A DNA stretch of 54,209 nt from Succinivibrio sp. (GCA_024693025.1 JAILLS010000019.1:1-54209); one strand, 5' to 3'; positions 16,760-26,461 are shown, counted from the first letter of the stretch. A program made the numbers and translations. Notes: a model not told the origin generated them from the sequence alone.

Positions 16760-18109
16760 CTAGTTCTGAGCCTCAAGCTTCTGCTCAAGATAATGAATGC
16801 TGGCACCGCCTTTGATCTCGACCGGATCGGTGAGCAGGTCCTTGTGCAGCGGAATATTGGACTGAATGCCGTCAAGGATCAGCTCATTGAGAGCCTCTAA
16901 GGCTCTAAGCCTTGCGGATTCACGATCGTCATCATGCACAATCAGCTTGCCGACCAGGGAATCATAATATGGCGGCACGCGATAGTTCTGATAGATGTGA
17001 CTGTCCCATCTCACGCCCGGGCCGCCCGGGATATGCAGCCAGGTGATCTCGCCTGGGGATGGCAGGAAGGTCTTAGGATTCTCAGCGTTGATACGGCATT
17101 CAAAGGCATGGCCCTTGATCTTGACATTGCTCTGCTTGATGGAGAGCGGCATGCCGGCGCAGACATTGATCATCTCTCTGACGATGTCGATGCCGGTGAT
17201 CATCTCGGTGACCGGATGCTCTACCTGCACGCGGGTATTCATCTCGATGAAGTAGAACTCGCCGTCCTCATAGAGGAACTCAAAGGTACCTGCGCCGCGA
17301 TAGCCGATATCGATGCAGGCCTGCGCACAGCTCTCGCCGATGGTCTTGCGCTGCTCGGCAGTGATGAACGGAGCCGGGGCCTCTTCCAGCACCTTCTGAT
17401 TGCGCCGCTGCATGGAGCAGTCACGTTCGCCTAAATATACGGCATGTCCCTGACCGTCGGAAAGCACCTGAAACTCAATGTGACGCGGGTTCTCCAGGAA
17501 CTTTTCCATATAGACGGCAGGATTGTTGAAGAACATATCCGCTTCGCGCCGGGTCAGCGCAATGGAGTTCTCGAGCTCATTTTCATTTCTGACCACGCGC
17601 ATGCCGCGGCCACCGCCGCCGCCCGAGGCCTTGATGATAATCGGGTAGCCTATTTCAGAGGCAAGGCGCTTATTCTCGACTATATCATCTCCCAGAGCTC
17701 CGGCAGAGCCTGGGACACATGGTACGCCATTGCGCTGCATGGCCTTCTTGGCTGAGACCTTGTCACCCATCAGGCGGATGGTATCAGCGGTAGGTCCGAT
17801 GAAGATAAAGCCGGATTTCTCCACCATCTCGGCAAAGTCGGCATTCTCAGAGAGGAAGCCGTAGCCCGGGTGAATGGCGCTGGCGCCGGTAGCTTCAGCA
17901 GCGGCAATGATGGCCGGAATATTCAAATAGGAATCTTTGGCTGCAGCAGGGCCGATGCAGATCGACTCATCAGCAAGCTTGACATGCATCAGATCTTTAT
18001 CTGCCGTGGAGTGAATGGCCACGGTCTTAAGACCTAACTGTCTGCAGGCACGTAAAATCCGCAGCGCGATTTCGCCGCGGTTGGCAATTAAAACTTTTTC
18101 AAGCTTCAT
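16760..18109 (-). CDS. accC: Acetyl-CoA carboxylase, biotin carboxylase subunit
   Basis: AccC carboxylates biotin on AccB with ATP and bicarbonate, the first half-reaction of malonyl-CoA synthesis. The ATP-grasp protein begins [19 protein letters not shown]. It contains the glycine-rich loop [14 protein letters not shown] (about residues 159-172), the catalytic [16 protein letters not shown] segment and ECRINAE. The 449-residue length matches E. coli. It follows accB by 72 bp on the same strand in the common aroQ-accB-accC order. Confidence 0.97.
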   Translation of the reverse strand: MKLEKVLIANRGEIALRILRACRQLGLKTVAIHSTADKDLMHVKLADESICIGPAAAKDSYLNIPAIIAAAEATGASAIHPGYGFLSENADFAEMVEKSGFIFIGPTADTIRLMGDKVSAKKAMQRNGVPCVPGSAGALGDDIVENKRLASEIGYPIIIKASGGGGGRGMRVVRNENELENSIALTRREADMFFNNPAVYMEKFLENPRHIEFQVLSDGQGHAVYLGERDCSMQRRNQKVLEEAPAPFITAEQRKTIGESCAQACIDIGYRGAGTFEFLYEDGEFYFIEMNTRVQVEHPVTEMITGIDIVREMINVCAGMPLSIKQSNVKIKGHAFECRINAENPKTFLPSPGEITWLHIPGGPGVRWDSHIYQNYRVPPYYDSLVGKLIVHDDDRESARLRALEALNELILDGIQSNIPLHKDLLTDPVEIKGGASIHYLEQKLEAQN

Positions 18110-18181
18110 ATCTTAATCTTTCATAGGAGCAGGACAGGCCTGCTCGTTTAGGTTAAATCGGAAAACGCCCTGAGTGAGTTG

Positions 18182-18655
18182 TTAGTCAAACTCAAACAGC
18201 GGCTGATCAAACTCAATGGTGGCACCGTTTTCCACCAGAATCTTCTTGATGGTGCCTGAGCGATCGGCCTGGATCTGATTCATCATCTTCATGGCTTCGA
18301 TGATGCAGACGGTGTCACCTTCCTTGACCTGCTGACCTTCTTCCACGAAGGCGGCAGCGGTTGGGCTGGCGGCACGATAGAAGGTGCCGACCATTGGGGA
18401 TTTCATGATCTTGTTAGGATCGGTGCTTGGAGCCTGCGGGGCTTCAGCCTGAACCGGGGCCTGAGCCTGAGGCTGGGCCAGCTGTGGCTGAGGCAGAGGG
18501 GCGGTTACTAAAGTCTGCACCTGAGGCTGTGCACTCACGGCCTCACGACGGCAAATTTTTAACTCTTCTTCTCCTTGTTTGAGATTGATTTCAGAAATGT
18601 CAGAATTTGACACTAGTTCAATCAGCTTGGCAATCTTGTGAATATCAATTTGCAT
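18182..18655 (-). CDS. accB: Acetyl-CoA carboxylase, biotin carboxyl carrier protein
   Basis: AccB carries the biotin that shuttles carboxyl groups between AccC and the carboxyltransferase AccAD. The C-terminal biotinyl domain contains EAMKMMNQI with the lysine that is biotinylated, preceded by the [15 protein letters not shown] region. Residues of about 50-80 form a Pro/Ala/Gln-rich flexible linker, typical of proteobacterial BCCP. The 157-residue length matches E. coli (156). Confidence 0.97.
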   Translation of the reverse strand: MQIDIHKIAKLIELVSNSDISEINLKQGEEELKICRREAVSAQPQVQTLVTAPLPQPQLAQPQAQAPVQAEAPQAPSTDPNKIMKSPMVGTFYRAASPTAAAFVEEGQQVKEGDTVCIIEAMKMMNQIQADRSGTIKKILVENGATIEFDQPLFEFD

Positions 18656-18685
18656 AGATTAGTACCTATATAAAGGGGGAAATCT

Positions 18686-19138
18686 TTAATGATTCTGTTT
18701 ATGAAGATAATCAACCGCGGCTCGGAGCGCATACTCATAGCCTTTAAGTCCAAAGCCGACGATCACTCCCACTGCCTTGTCACTTAAATAGGAGTGATGG
18801 CGGAAAGGCTCCCGGCTGTGCACATTGGAGATATGGATTTCATAAAAAGGAATAGACACCCCAGAGATAGCATCACGAATAGCTACACTGGTATGAGTAT
18901 AAGCGCCGGCATTGATCAGCAGAAAGTCATGCCGATGCAGGGCGCTCTGGATTTTATCAACGATCTGACCTTCATGATTGGACTGGAAATGCTCGAGACT
19001 TACTCCGCATTCTGCCGCTACCTTATCTAGGTTGGCGGTTAAATCCTGCAGCGTGCCGGCACCATAGATGCCTGGCTCCCGGGTACCTAATAGGTTTAGG
19101 TTTGGTCCATTGATGACCAAGATAGAATACTTACTCAA
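18686..19138 (-). CDS. aroQ: 3-dehydroquinate dehydratase, type II
   Basis: AroQ dehydrates 3-dehydroquinate to 3-dehydroshikimate in the shikimate pathway; aroB and aroK of the same pathway lie 17 kb away. The signature [18 protein letters not shown] is at the N terminus with the catalytic tyrosine, [11 protein letters not shown] and [16 protein letters not shown] follow, and [17 protein letters not shown] contains the catalytic histidine. At 150 residues it has family length. The start is TTG with a GGAG motif about 11 bases upstream. It leads the aroQ-accB-accC operon. Confidence 0.95.
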   Translation of the reverse strand: MSKYSILVINGPNLNLLGTREPGIYGAGTLQDLTANLDKVAAECGVSLEHFQSNHEGQIVDKIQSALHRHDFLLINAGAYTHTSVAIRDAISGVSIPFYEIHISNVHSREPFRHHSYLSDKAVGVIVGFGLKGYEYALRAAVDYLHKQNH

Positions 19139-19172
19139 TCAAAAAGGCTCCGTTATGTTGTAATTGAGGGGC

Positions 19173-19181
19173 ATTTTAGCA
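19173..19181 (-). promoter_or_regulatory. Extended -10 promoter of aroQ-accBC
   Basis: On the minus strand this reads TGC-TAAAAT, an extended -10 element, about 35 bp before the aroQ start codon. No good -35 box is seen at standard spacing; TTGATA lies ten bases upstream. Confidence 0.5.
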
Positions 19182-19308
19182 TATTTTTTATCAAGCGGCG
19201 TTTTTTTGCTTTTTTCTAAGCTCTAGCGCTAATTTTTGAAAGTTTTTGACAGGTTTTGGGCTTATTTTGCAAAAAAGCGTGTCATCTTACCGATTCAGAT
19301 GGCAGGGA

Positions 19309-19396
19309 TGGCCGCGAGGTCACAAGTCGCGGCCAAGACTCTGAGTGCCTGCTGCTCCGTATTTAGCTAACCTTCAGATTTAAATGCGGATTTTTT
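19309..19396 (+). ncRNA. Candidate small RNA or orphan leader between aroQ and glyA
   Basis: Two structures lie in tandem. One is a perfect 9-bp hairpin, TGGCCGCGA/TCGCGGCCA (19309-19317 with 19327-19335). The other is a 10-bp stem, TCCGTATTTA/TAAATGCGGA (19356-19365 with 19381-19390, one G-U pair), followed by six T, which is a good intrinsic terminator. The unit ends well before the glyA promoter, so it is not simply the glyA leader. TTGACA at 19246 is a possible -35, but a matching -10 is poor. I recognise no known RNA family. Confidence 0.4.
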
Positions 19397-19444
19397 GCAC
19401 TTACGTGATGCAGATCTAAAAAAAGTTTATTAGGCAGGATTAAA

Positions 19445-19453
19445 TGCTAAAAT
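19445..19453 (+). promoter_or_regulatory. Extended -10 promoter of glyA
   Basis: TGC-TAAAAT is an extended -10 element about 60 bp before the glyA start. A small hairpin with a T-rich 3' side (AAAAAGCG/CGCTTTT, 19463-19483) follows near the predicted transcript start. Confidence 0.5.
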
Positions 19454-19515
19454 GAAAGCGGAAAAAAGCGGTTTGTCGCTTTTCTTTTAATGTTTTTCAA
19501 GAGGATAAACTAAAT

Positions 19516-20778
19516 ATGAGTTTTATCAATCAAGCTAAATCCATAGCCGAATTTGACCCTGAACTTTGGGAGGCCATTGCCGCTGAAAATCAGCGTCAGG
19601 AAGATCATATCGAGCTGATTGCTTCTGAGAACTATGCCAGCGTCTGCGTCATGCAGGCTCAGGGCTCTCAGCTGACCAACAAATATGCCGAAGGTTATCC
19701 TCATAAACGCTATTATGGCGGCTGCGAATATGTCGATAAGGTCGAGCAGCTGGCCATCGATAGGGCCTGCAAACTCTTTCACTGCGATTATGCCAATGTG
19801 CAGCCGCATGCCGGCTCACAGGCTAACGCCGCTGTGTATCTGGCCCTGTTAAAGCCGGGTGATACCATTTTAGGTCTGTCCCTCTCCTCAGGCGGCCACT
19901 TAACTCATGGCAGCAAGGTGAATTTCTCAGGCAAGATCTACAATACCGTAGGTTATGAGGTCAACGAGGCCGGTGAGCTTGACTATGCCGAGATCCTCTC
20001 TGTGGCTAAGGAATGCAAGCCGCAGCTGATTGTCGGCGGCTTCTCCGCCTATTCAGGGCTTGTGGACTGGCAGAAGATGCGTGAGATTGCCGACGAGGTT
20101 GGTGCCTATTTAATGGTGGACATGGCCCACGTTGCAGGTCTGGTGGCCGCAGGCGAATATCCAAGTCCGCTTGATTATGCCCATGTGGTAACCTCCACCA
20201 CCCATAAGTCCTTAGGCGGCCCGCGCTCAGGCTTTATTCTGTCAAACTGCCACGATGAAGCTCTCTACAAGAAGTTGAATTCAGCCGTCTTCCCGGGCAA
20301 TCAGGGCGGACCACTCGAGCATGTGATTGCCGCTAAGGCCGTGCTGTTCAAGGAAGCCATGGAGCCATGGTACAAGGACTATCAGCATCAGATCGTGGTC
20401 AACGCCAAGCTTCTGTGTGAAGAGATTCAGAAGCGCGGCTATAAGATTGTCTCAGGCGGTACCCACAACCACCTCTTCCTCATGGACTTTACCGGCATGG
20501 AGATGACCGGCAAGGATGCCGAGGAAGCCTTAGGCAAGGCCAATATTACGGTGAACAAGAACACGGTGCCGGGTGAGACCCGCTCTCCGTTTGTCACCTC
20601 CGGTCTGCGCGTCGGTACACCGGCCTGCACCCGCCGCGGCTTCAAGGAAGCTGAGATCAAGGAGCTGGCCGCCATCATGTGCGATGTGCTTGACAACTAT
20701 CAGAACGCTGAGGTGATTGAGCAGTGCAGAAAGCGCGCCGTAGCTCTGTGTGAGCGCTTCCCTGTCTACAAGCACTAA
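19516..20778 (+). CDS. glyA: Serine hydroxymethyltransferase
   Basis: GlyA interconverts serine and glycine with tetrahydrofolate, the main source of one-carbon units. It is a PLP enzyme. [13 protein letters not shown] holds the PLP-binding lysine (about residue 231), and [22 protein letters not shown] and [11 protein letters not shown] are family motifs. The 420-residue length is normal (E. coli 417). The ATG is preceded by AAGAGGA. It is followed by ribD after only 12 bp, in the position where nrdR commonly intervenes. Confidence 0.97.
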   Translation: MSFINQAKSIAEFDPELWEAIAAENQRQEDHIELIASENYASVCVMQAQGSQLTNKYAEGYPHKRYYGGCEYVDKVEQLAIDRACKLFHCDYANVQPHAGSQANAAVYLALLKPGDTILGLSLSSGGHLTHGSKVNFSGKIYNTVGYEVNEAGELDYAEILSVAKECKPQLIVGGFSAYSGLVDWQKMREIADEVGAYLMVDMAHVAGLVAAGEYPSPLDYAHVVTSTTHKSLGGPRSGFILSNCHDEALYKKLNSAVFPGNQGGPLEHVIAAKAVLFKEAMEPWYKDYQHQIVVNAKLLCEEIQKRGYKIVSGGTHNHLFLMDFTGMEMTGKDAEEALGKANITVNKNTVPGETRSPFVTSGLRVGTPACTRRGFKEAEIKELAAIMCDVLDNYQNAEVIEQCRKRAVALCERFPVYKH

Positions 20779-20790
20779 GCAGAGTCTGTC

Positions 20791-21909
20791 ATGCGCGATG
20801 ATCTCTACTATATGCAGCTTGCGTACGCCAACGCCTATCGCGGGCTGTATTCCACCTATCCCAATCCTGCGGTAGGCTGTGTGATCGTCCGTGACGGTCA
20901 GATTCTCGGCGAAGGCTATCATCAAAAGGCAGGCTGCGATCATGCCGAAATCCGGGCTCTCAAAGCCTGCGGCCAGAGTGTGGCGGGAGCGACAGCCTAT
21001 GTGACCTTAGAGCCCTGCTGCCATTATGGCAGAACACCGCCCTGTGCCCTGCGCCTTGCTAAGGAGCGGGTAGCCAGAGTGGTGTATGCCTGTGAGGATC
21101 CCAATCCCAAGGTGGCAGGCGGCGGCCGCAAAATCCTCGAGGAGGCGGGCATTGAGGTGGAGAGCGGCGTACTTGACCAGCAGTGTCGGTTCTTAAACCG
21201 CGCCTTTTTCTACAGCATTGTGCGTAAGAGACCTTATGTCACGGTGAAAATCGGCATGAGCCTTGATGCTAGGACTGCACTTGCCTCAGGTGAGAGCAAG
21301 TGGATTACCGCGGCTGATTCAAGAGCCCTGGTGCAGGATCTGCGCGCTAAATGCGATGTGCTGCTCACAGGCTCTGAGACGGTGATTAAGGATGATCCGA
21401 GACTTAATGTGCGCTATGAGGAGCTTGACCCGAGCGTGCAGGCTTTTCTGCCTGAAAAGCTGTGCCGTCAGCCGCTTAAGGTGGTGCTCGATACCCGAGC
21501 GCGCCTAAACCCTCAGGACTATCAGCTTTTTAAATCAGGCAGGGTGCTGTGGTGCGTAGGCGGAGAGAGTCTTTTTGAAGAGCAGCTCTCAGAAGGCCTT
21601 GTAAAGCTTACTCTGCCGCTTAAGGATGGACATGTGGACTTTGCGCTGCTGCTTGATTATCTTGGCAGTAAGCAGTACCGCCGCCTGCTGGTGGAGGCAG
21701 GTGCAACCCTCACGGGCTTTGTGCTCAGGCATTTTGCTCAGGAGCTTTATGTCTATCAGGCTCCCAAGCTTTTAGGTCTGGAGGGCAGACCGGCTTTCTT
21801 GCTGCCATCCCCAGACAGCCTCAGCATGGCTCAGACTTTAAGCCTGCATCGGGTGAATGCCTTAGCTTCAGGCGATCTGCGCCTTCACTATCTTCTGAAC
21901 AGGACCTAG
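20791..21909 (+). CDS. ribD: Bifunctional riboflavin deaminase/reductase RibD
   Basis: RibD performs two steps of riboflavin synthesis: deamination of the pyrimidine product of RibA, and reduction of its ribosyl side chain. The N-terminal cytidine-deaminase-like domain has the zinc ligands in DHAEIRAL and EPCCHYGRTPPC. The C-terminal reductase domain begins near residue 150 with RPYVTVKIGMSLDARTA and SKWITAADSRA. The length is 372 residues. It is 12 bp from glyA and 3 bp from ribE. Confidence 0.95.
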   Translation: MRDDLYYMQLAYANAYRGLYSTYPNPAVGCVIVRDGQILGEGYHQKAGCDHAEIRALKACGQSVAGATAYVTLEPCCHYGRTPPCALRLAKERVARVVYACEDPNPKVAGGGRKILEEAGIEVESGVLDQQCRFLNRAFFYSIVRKRPYVTVKIGMSLDARTALASGESKWITAADSRALVQDLRAKCDVLLTGSETVIKDDPRLNVRYEELDPSVQAFLPEKLCRQPLKVVLDTRARLNPQDYQLFKSGRVLWCVGGESLFEEQLSEGLVKLTLPLKDGHVDFALLLDYLGSKQYRRLLVEAGATLTGFVLRHFAQELYVYQAPKLLGLEGRPAFLLPSPDSLSMAQTLSLHRVNALASGDLRLHYLLNRT

Positions 21910-21912
21910 CAG

Positions 21913-22578
21913 ATGTTTACAGGAATTGTGCAGGCCGTCGGCAGCTTGGCCAGCCTGACTCACAAAGGCTCAGGGGCGACTCTGAGCGTACTTACTCCCT
22001 CATCTTTCAGACTGCACGAGCAGGTGAGCCTCGGCGACTCAGTCGCCAACAACGGGGTGTGTCTGACCGTCACCGCGCTTGAGGGGGAGACCTTCTGGGC
22101 CGATATCTCCTATGAGACATTAAACCGCTCAGCCTTTGCCTTCTACCAGGTGGGGCAGCCCTTAAACCTCGAGCTTGCCTGTACGCCCTCCACCCATCTT
22201 GGGGGGCACATCATGCAGGGCCATGTGGACGGGGTGGGGGAGATTGTCAGACTCACAAGACATTCAGAGGCCCTCGATGTGTTCATCAGATGTCCTCAGG
22301 AACTTACGCGCTATATGGCGCCTAAAGGCTCCATTGCCGTGGACGGGGTGTCTCTTACCATCAATGATCTTGAGGAGGACATCCTGCGCCTGACCCTGAT
22401 CCCGCATACCCAGACCAAGGTCAACTTTGAGGTCTGGCAGGTGGGCTACCGGGTCAATCTTGAGGCGGATGTGCTGGCACGCTATCTAGAGCGTCTTCTG
22501 CAGGCTAAAAGCGCTGAACAGTCAGCTCAGGGGGAGGGGGTGACTCTGAAAAGTCTTTTGGAAAATGGCTTTCTTTAA
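21913..22578 (+). CDS. ribE: Riboflavin synthase, alpha subunit
   Basis: The enzyme dismutates two 6,7-dimethyl-8-ribityllumazine molecules to riboflavin (called ribC in E. coli). It shows the duplicated lumazine-binding barrel: MFTGIVQAVGSLASL with NNGVCLTVT in the first half, and GGHIMQGHVDGVGEIV with VDGVSLTIND in the second. The 221-residue length is typical. In E. coli this gene is unlinked; here it lies between ribD and ribH as in many other bacteria. Confidence 0.95.
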   Translation: MFTGIVQAVGSLASLTHKGSGATLSVLTPSSFRLHEQVSLGDSVANNGVCLTVTALEGETFWADISYETLNRSAFAFYQVGQPLNLELACTPSTHLGGHIMQGHVDGVGEIVRLTRHSEALDVFIRCPQELTRYMAPKGSIAVDGVSLTINDLEEDILRLTLIPHTQTKVNFEVWQVGYRVNLEADVLARYLERLLQAKSAEQSAQGEGVTLKSLLENGFL

Positions 22579-22628
22579 GCCTTAAACCTCGCTAAAATTA
22601 ACGGTTAACATCAATATGGAGAGATGTC

Positions 22629-23099
22629 ATGTCAGTGAATAAGATTGAAGGCATTCTGCCTTGCCCACAGGCCAGGGTGGCTCTGGTGGTTTCAAGATTC
22701 AACAGCTTTATCTGTGAAAGACTGCTTGAGGGGGCCCTTGATACCTTAAAGCGTGAGGGTCAGGTTCCTGAAGAGCAGATCACGGTGATCCATGTGCCGG
22801 GTGCCATCGAGATCCCGCTGACCTGTCAGAAGGCCTGCGAGAGCAAGAACTATGATGCGGTCATCGCCTTAGGCTGCGTGATCCGCGGCAGCACCTATCA
22901 TTTTGAGGTGGTGGCCAATGAATGTGCCAAAGGTCTCTCTCAGGTTAATCTCAAATACGGCATTCCGGTCACCAACGGCGTGCTGACCACCGATAATCTT
23001 GATCAGGCCGTGCAGCGTGCCGGCTCCAAGATGGGTAACAAGGGCAGTGAGGCCGCCGCTTCCGCTCTTGAGATGATCAATGTCATCGCTCAACTCTAG
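22629..23099 (+). CDS. ribH: 6,7-dimethyl-8-ribityllumazine synthase
   Basis: RibH condenses the RibD-derived pyrimidine with 3,4-dihydroxy-2-butanone 4-phosphate. [42 protein letters not shown] (with the catalytic histidine) and GNKGSEAA are conserved family segments. The 156-residue length matches E. coli. A 50-bp gap separates it from ribE and contains GCTAAAATTAACGG, which could supply a secondary promoter. The ribosome site GGAGAG is clear. Confidence 0.95.
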   Translation: MSVNKIEGILPCPQARVALVVSRFNSFICERLLEGALDTLKREGQVPEEQITVIHVPGAIEIPLTCQKACESKNYDAVIALGCVIRGSTYHFEVVANECAKGLSQVNLKYGIPVTNGVLTTDNLDQAVQRAGSKMGNKGSEAAASALEMINVIAQL

Positions 23100-23110
23100 G
23101 AACAAGGATT

Positions 23111-23545
23111 ATGCAGAATAAAAGCGAGGCGGTTACCCCGAACATGCGCCACAAGGCACGGCATTTTGCCATGCAGGCCATCTATCAGTGGCAGATGACG
23201 GGGCTGACTGCAGGTGAGATTGAACAGCAGTTTTTAGAGGATCAGCCGCTCAAGGGGGCAGATCTTGACTATATGCATGAGCTCATCTCAGGCGTGATCG
23301 CCAACTGTGAGCGCATCGATGCGACCTTTGCCCCGCATCTCTCAAGGCCGCTTGATGATCTCGACCAGGTCGACAAGGCCCTGCTGCGGGTGGGCACCTA
23401 TGAGCTGCTCTTCAGGCAGGACGTGCCGTTTCGGGTGGTCATCAACGAATCTATCATGCTCGCTAAGGAATTTGCCGAGCAGGATAGCCACAAGTTTGTC
23501 AACGGGGTGCTCGACAAGGTCGTGCACTCTCTGAACAAGGCTTAG
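23111..23545 (+). CDS. nusB: Transcription antitermination factor NusB
   Basis: NusB, with NusE, binds boxA in rRNA leaders and supports antitermination. The all-helical 144-residue protein shows RHKARHFAMQAIYQWQMTG at the start, then LDDLDQVDKALLRVGTYELLF and VVINESIMLAKEFAEQDSHKFVNGVLDKV near the end, all conserved. The ribH-nusB adjacency is a classic proteobacterial pairing, here 11 bp apart. Confidence 0.95.
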   Translation: MQNKSEAVTPNMRHKARHFAMQAIYQWQMTGLTAGEIEQQFLEDQPLKGADLDYMHELISGVIANCERIDATFAPHLSRPLDDLDQVDKALLRVGTYELLFRQDVPFRVVINESIMLAKEFAEQDSHKFVNGVLDKVVHSLNKA

Positions 23546-23657
23546 GCCGGGCACCTGCTTGCCAAGATAAGCTCCCTGCACCGCTGAGGCTTCAGTTAGG
23601 ACAGCGGAGCTTAACTGTTTCAGGCAGGATTCAAATAAATTTGTTTAAACATGTTAC

Positions 23658-23695
23658 AATCTCAAGGCTAAAAATTAGGTGCTTTGAGATTTTTT
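23658..23695 (+). terminator. Possible terminator of the glyA-rib-nusB run
   Basis: AATCTCAA pairs with TTGAGATT and runs into a T-stretch. The 5' arm overlaps TGT-TACAAT (23652-23660), which also resembles an extended -10 element for the following gene, so the assignment is uncertain. Confidence 0.4.
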
Positions 23696-23761
23696 CAAAG
23701 CCTAAATGGCGAGATTAAAAATTAAGATTACGCCTGCTGAGTGCGTAGTGTGGAGATAATT

Positions 23762-24667
23762 GTGAATAAGATGATTAAACATGGCGTTGCCGTAACGCTG
23801 TTAGCTTTAGCCGTGGCAGGTCTGAGCGGCTGCAAGGACAAGAAGGAAAACGCTGAAGTCAAGGCTGCCCCAGTTGCGGCTGAACAGACCCTGACGATTG
23901 ATGACAAATCCTCCTTTGAGGATCGCTCCGCTTATGCCGTAGGCGCCTCCCTGGGCACCTATCTGCATAATATGCAGCAGGTGCAGAAGGAATTTACCGG
24001 TGAACTTAAGACCGAGTATATCATCAAGGGCTTTACCGATGCGATTTCGCAGAAGAGCCAGCTTGACAACAAGGCTATCGAGACCACGCTGCGCGATCTT
24101 GACAAGAAAGTGCAGGAAGGCATGCAGGCTAAAATGCAGAAGGAAGCTGCCGAAGCTTTAGAGGCCGGCAACAAGTTCCTCGAGGAAAACAAGGTCAAGG
24201 AAGGTGTCAAGGTCACCGAGTCTGGTCTGCAGTACAAGGTCATCAAGGAAGGTGACGGTGTCTCTCCTAAGCAGGGCGATACCATTTCCGTGATCTACAA
24301 GGGCTCTACCATTGACGGTCAGGTCTTTGATGAGCAGAAGGAAGCCGTGGATTTCCCTCTGCAGAATATGATCCCGGGCTGGGTTGAAGGTCTGCAGCTG
24401 ATGAAGGCAGGCTCCCAGTATGAGTTCTATATCCCGGCAAAGCTTGCCTATGGCGAGAACGGCGCCGGTGATGTCATCAAGCCAAACTCCGTACTGATCT
24501 TTGATGTGACTCTCGTCTCTGTCAAGCCGGCTGAAACCAAGGCCGAGGCAAAAGATGAGGCAAAAGCTGAGACAAAGAGTGCCGAGGCTGGCGAGGCAAA
24601 GAGCGCCGAGCAGCAGGATGACAAGGCTGCAGAGCCTAAAGATCCGGCCGAAGTCAAGCTTAACTAA
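23762..24667 (+). CDS. fkpA: FKBP-type peptidyl-prolyl isomerase lipoprotein (FkpA/Mip-like)
   Basis: This is an envelope proline isomerase and chaperone. The leader ends in LSGC with Cys24 as the lipidated residue, so it is probably membrane-anchored, unlike soluble E. coli FkpA. A helical dimerisation domain (about residues 45-130, SAYAVGASLGTYL) is followed by the FKBP domain: GDTISVIYKGSTIDGQVFD, FPLQNMIPGWVEGLQLMKAGS and IPAKLAYGENGAG. The last 45 residues are an Ala/Glu/Lys-rich repeat tail. GGAG seven bases before GTG at 23762 decides the start; the frame opens 21 bp earlier. Confidence 0.88.
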   Translation: MNKMIKHGVAVTLLALAVAGLSGCKDKKENAEVKAAPVAAEQTLTIDDKSSFEDRSAYAVGASLGTYLHNMQQVQKEFTGELKTEYIIKGFTDAISQKSQLDNKAIETTLRDLDKKVQEGMQAKMQKEAAEALEAGNKFLEENKVKEGVKVTESGLQYKVIKEGDGVSPKQGDTISVIYKGSTIDGQVFDEQKEAVDFPLQNMIPGWVEGLQLMKAGSQYEFYIPAKLAYGENGAGDVIKPNSVLIFDVTLVSVKPAETKAEAKDEAKAETKSAEAGEAKSAEQQDDKAAEPKDPAEVKLN

Positions 24668-24682
24668 TCAAGCCTGACGCGC

Positions 24683-24716
24683 AAAAAAGCAGCTAGCAGT
24701 CTAGCTGCTTTTTTTA
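24683..24716. terminator. Bidirectional terminator between fkpA and dsbD
   Basis: AAAAAAGCAGCTAG pairs with CTAGCTGCTTTTTT around a four-base loop. It ends the plus-strand fkpA and the minus-strand dsbD transcripts. Confidence 0.92.
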
Positions 24717-24739
24717 TGCTCAAAACCAGCTTAAAGCAG

Positions 24740-26461
24740 CTACTGCTTTACACGCTCAAGGAGCGCTTTAAGCTTGTCTAAGTCATATAGACCGCTTAAG
24801 CCTCCTGCAATGGCCCCTTTTTTATCGATAAGATAGAGCTGCGGTACCCCGCTTAACTTAAATCTTGCAATGATATTCTCTGTGTCAGGATTCTTGGGAT
24901 CGGTGACATCAAAGCGCAGGGTAGGCATCCCCTCGGTAAGCTTCTGATATGCAGCGCCGGCATACAGCTCCCTGTCAAGCGCATGGCAGTTGTGACACCA
25001 CTGTGCCGAGAAGGTGACAAGCAGGGGCTGCCCCTGATAGGCTTTAAGCTCTTCAAGCCGGTGCAGAGTGATAAAGTGCCCCTCATCTGCTGGTTTTTGC
25101 AGCACATTGGGCAGCAGACAGCATGAGAGCAGGGTTAAAAGCGCACAGAGCGTGAGGCTTAAAGCACGTCTTAGCTTAAGATAGCTTAAGAGCTGATAGA
25201 GCGTATAGCCAAGCAGCGCTGAGATTAAAAGCAGCTGTGCCGTATACCTCAGGCTGCCAAAGAGATGCTCGGTGATATAGAAGGCAGCATAGATGAGAGG
25301 GATGGCAAGCAGCCTGTGCACGAGCTCAGAGAGCGCGCCGCTTTTAGGCAGAAAGCCTGCGCCGAACAGGCCGATGAGCACCAGAGGCGTGCCCATGCCA
25401 AGGCCTATAAGGAGGAACATTAACGTGCCCTGCAGGACATCGCCTGAGTGCAGAATATAGAGAATGCCGCCTGCCAGAGGAGCGCTGGTGCAGGGGGTGG
25501 CCAGCACCGAGGAGAGCACGCCGAACAAAAAGGCAGAGCGCAAGGAGCCCTGATTCTGCCTTGCAAGACGGGAGCTTACGCCTGCAAGCAGACGCTGCGG
25601 CAGCTTTAAGGTAACCAGGCCCATGCAGTCTAAGGCACAGTAGATAAGCAGCAGGGCAAGCAGCACTAAGGTGAGCGGGTGCTGCAAAATCCCCTGGGCT
25701 AAAAGTCCCACCCTCGCAAAGATGAGGCCTAGCAGCGCAAAGCTGAGGCTTAACCCTGCAAGATAGCTTAAATTTAAGCTAAGGCTTTTTAAAAAAGGCT
25801 GTTTGCGCAGTCCGACAATCATGGCCGAGTAGATGGAGAGCATGGGCAGCACGCAGGGGGTTAGCACCAGACCGATACCCAGAATATAGCAGATAAACAG
25901 GGTAAACTCCTGCTCTGGCGCGCTCTCTGGCTTAAGCGTGTCTGCCTGCGCCGGTCCTGCCTCAAGCGCGGTAAAACCTTCCCTGTGGTAGGCTTCAAGT
26001 GTCAGGGTATGGGTCATAGGCGGATAGCAGACTCCCTGTGCATCGCAGCCCTGAATGCTCAGGGTCAGAGTACTGTCCTGACTGCTTTGCAGCACGTTTA
26101 CAGCGAGGCTGAAGGAGCCTTCTATTACCTGATGAGTCCCTAAGGGATCGCGATGCTCCACGCTTTTAGGCAGCACCGGCTCACTGATACTGACCTTGTC
26201 TGCTTCAAAGGAGATCTTATCGGTATAGACATAGCAGCTTTGCGGCGCATTCACCTTAAAGATGGCCTCTCCATCTTTAAACTCTGAGTTGATGGTAAAA
26301 GGCGTCTTAGGCGCGCCTTGCGTCACAAGACCCTCAAGGGTGAAGAGATCCTCATCGCTCTGTGCCACAGCCTGCCTCATACATAGCAGGAGTGTCAGCA
26401 TAACCAGGAGCAGCAGAGGAGAAAGTGCTTTTAATTTGCGGCAAAATTTGTAAATATACAT
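24740..26461 (-). CDS. dsbD: Thiol:disulfide interchange protein DsbD
   Basis: DsbD carries electrons from cytoplasmic thioredoxin to periplasmic DsbC, DsbG and CcmG. All three modules are present. The N-terminal periplasmic domain has the redox pair in GCDAQGVCYPP. The central eight-helix domain has cysteines in TPCVLPMLSIYSAM and ATPCTSAPLAGG. The C-terminal thioredoxin-like domain has SAQWCHNCHALD. The frame extends 61 codons upstream, but that stretch is low-complexity Ser/Thr/Lys and antisense to fxsA; ATG at 26461 gives a signal peptide and 574 residues (E. coli 565). Confidence 0.93.
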   Translation of the reverse strand: MYIYKFCRKLKALSPLLLLVMLTLLLCMRQAVAQSDEDLFTLEGLVTQGAPKTPFTINSEFKDGEAIFKVNAPQSCYVYTDKISFEADKVSISEPVLPKSVEHRDPLGTHQVIEGSFSLAVNVLQSSQDSTLTLSIQGCDAQGVCYPPMTHTLTLEAYHREGFTALEAGPAQADTLKPESAPEQEFTLFICYILGIGLVLTPCVLPMLSIYSAMIVGLRKQPFLKSLSLNLSYLAGLSLSFALLGLIFARVGLLAQGILQHPLTLVLLALLLIYCALDCMGLVTLKLPQRLLAGVSSRLARQNQGSLRSAFLFGVLSSVLATPCTSAPLAGGILYILHSGDVLQGTLMFLLIGLGMGTPLVLIGLFGAGFLPKSGALSELVHRLLAIPLIYAAFYITEHLFGSLRYTAQLLLISALLGYTLYQLLSYLKLRRALSLTLCALLTLLSCCLLPNVLQKPADEGHFITLHRLEELKAYQGQPLLVTFSAQWCHNCHALDRELYAGAAYQKLTEGMPTLRFDVTDPKNPDTENIIARFKLSGVPQLYLIDKKGAIAGGLSGLYDLDKLKALLERVKQ

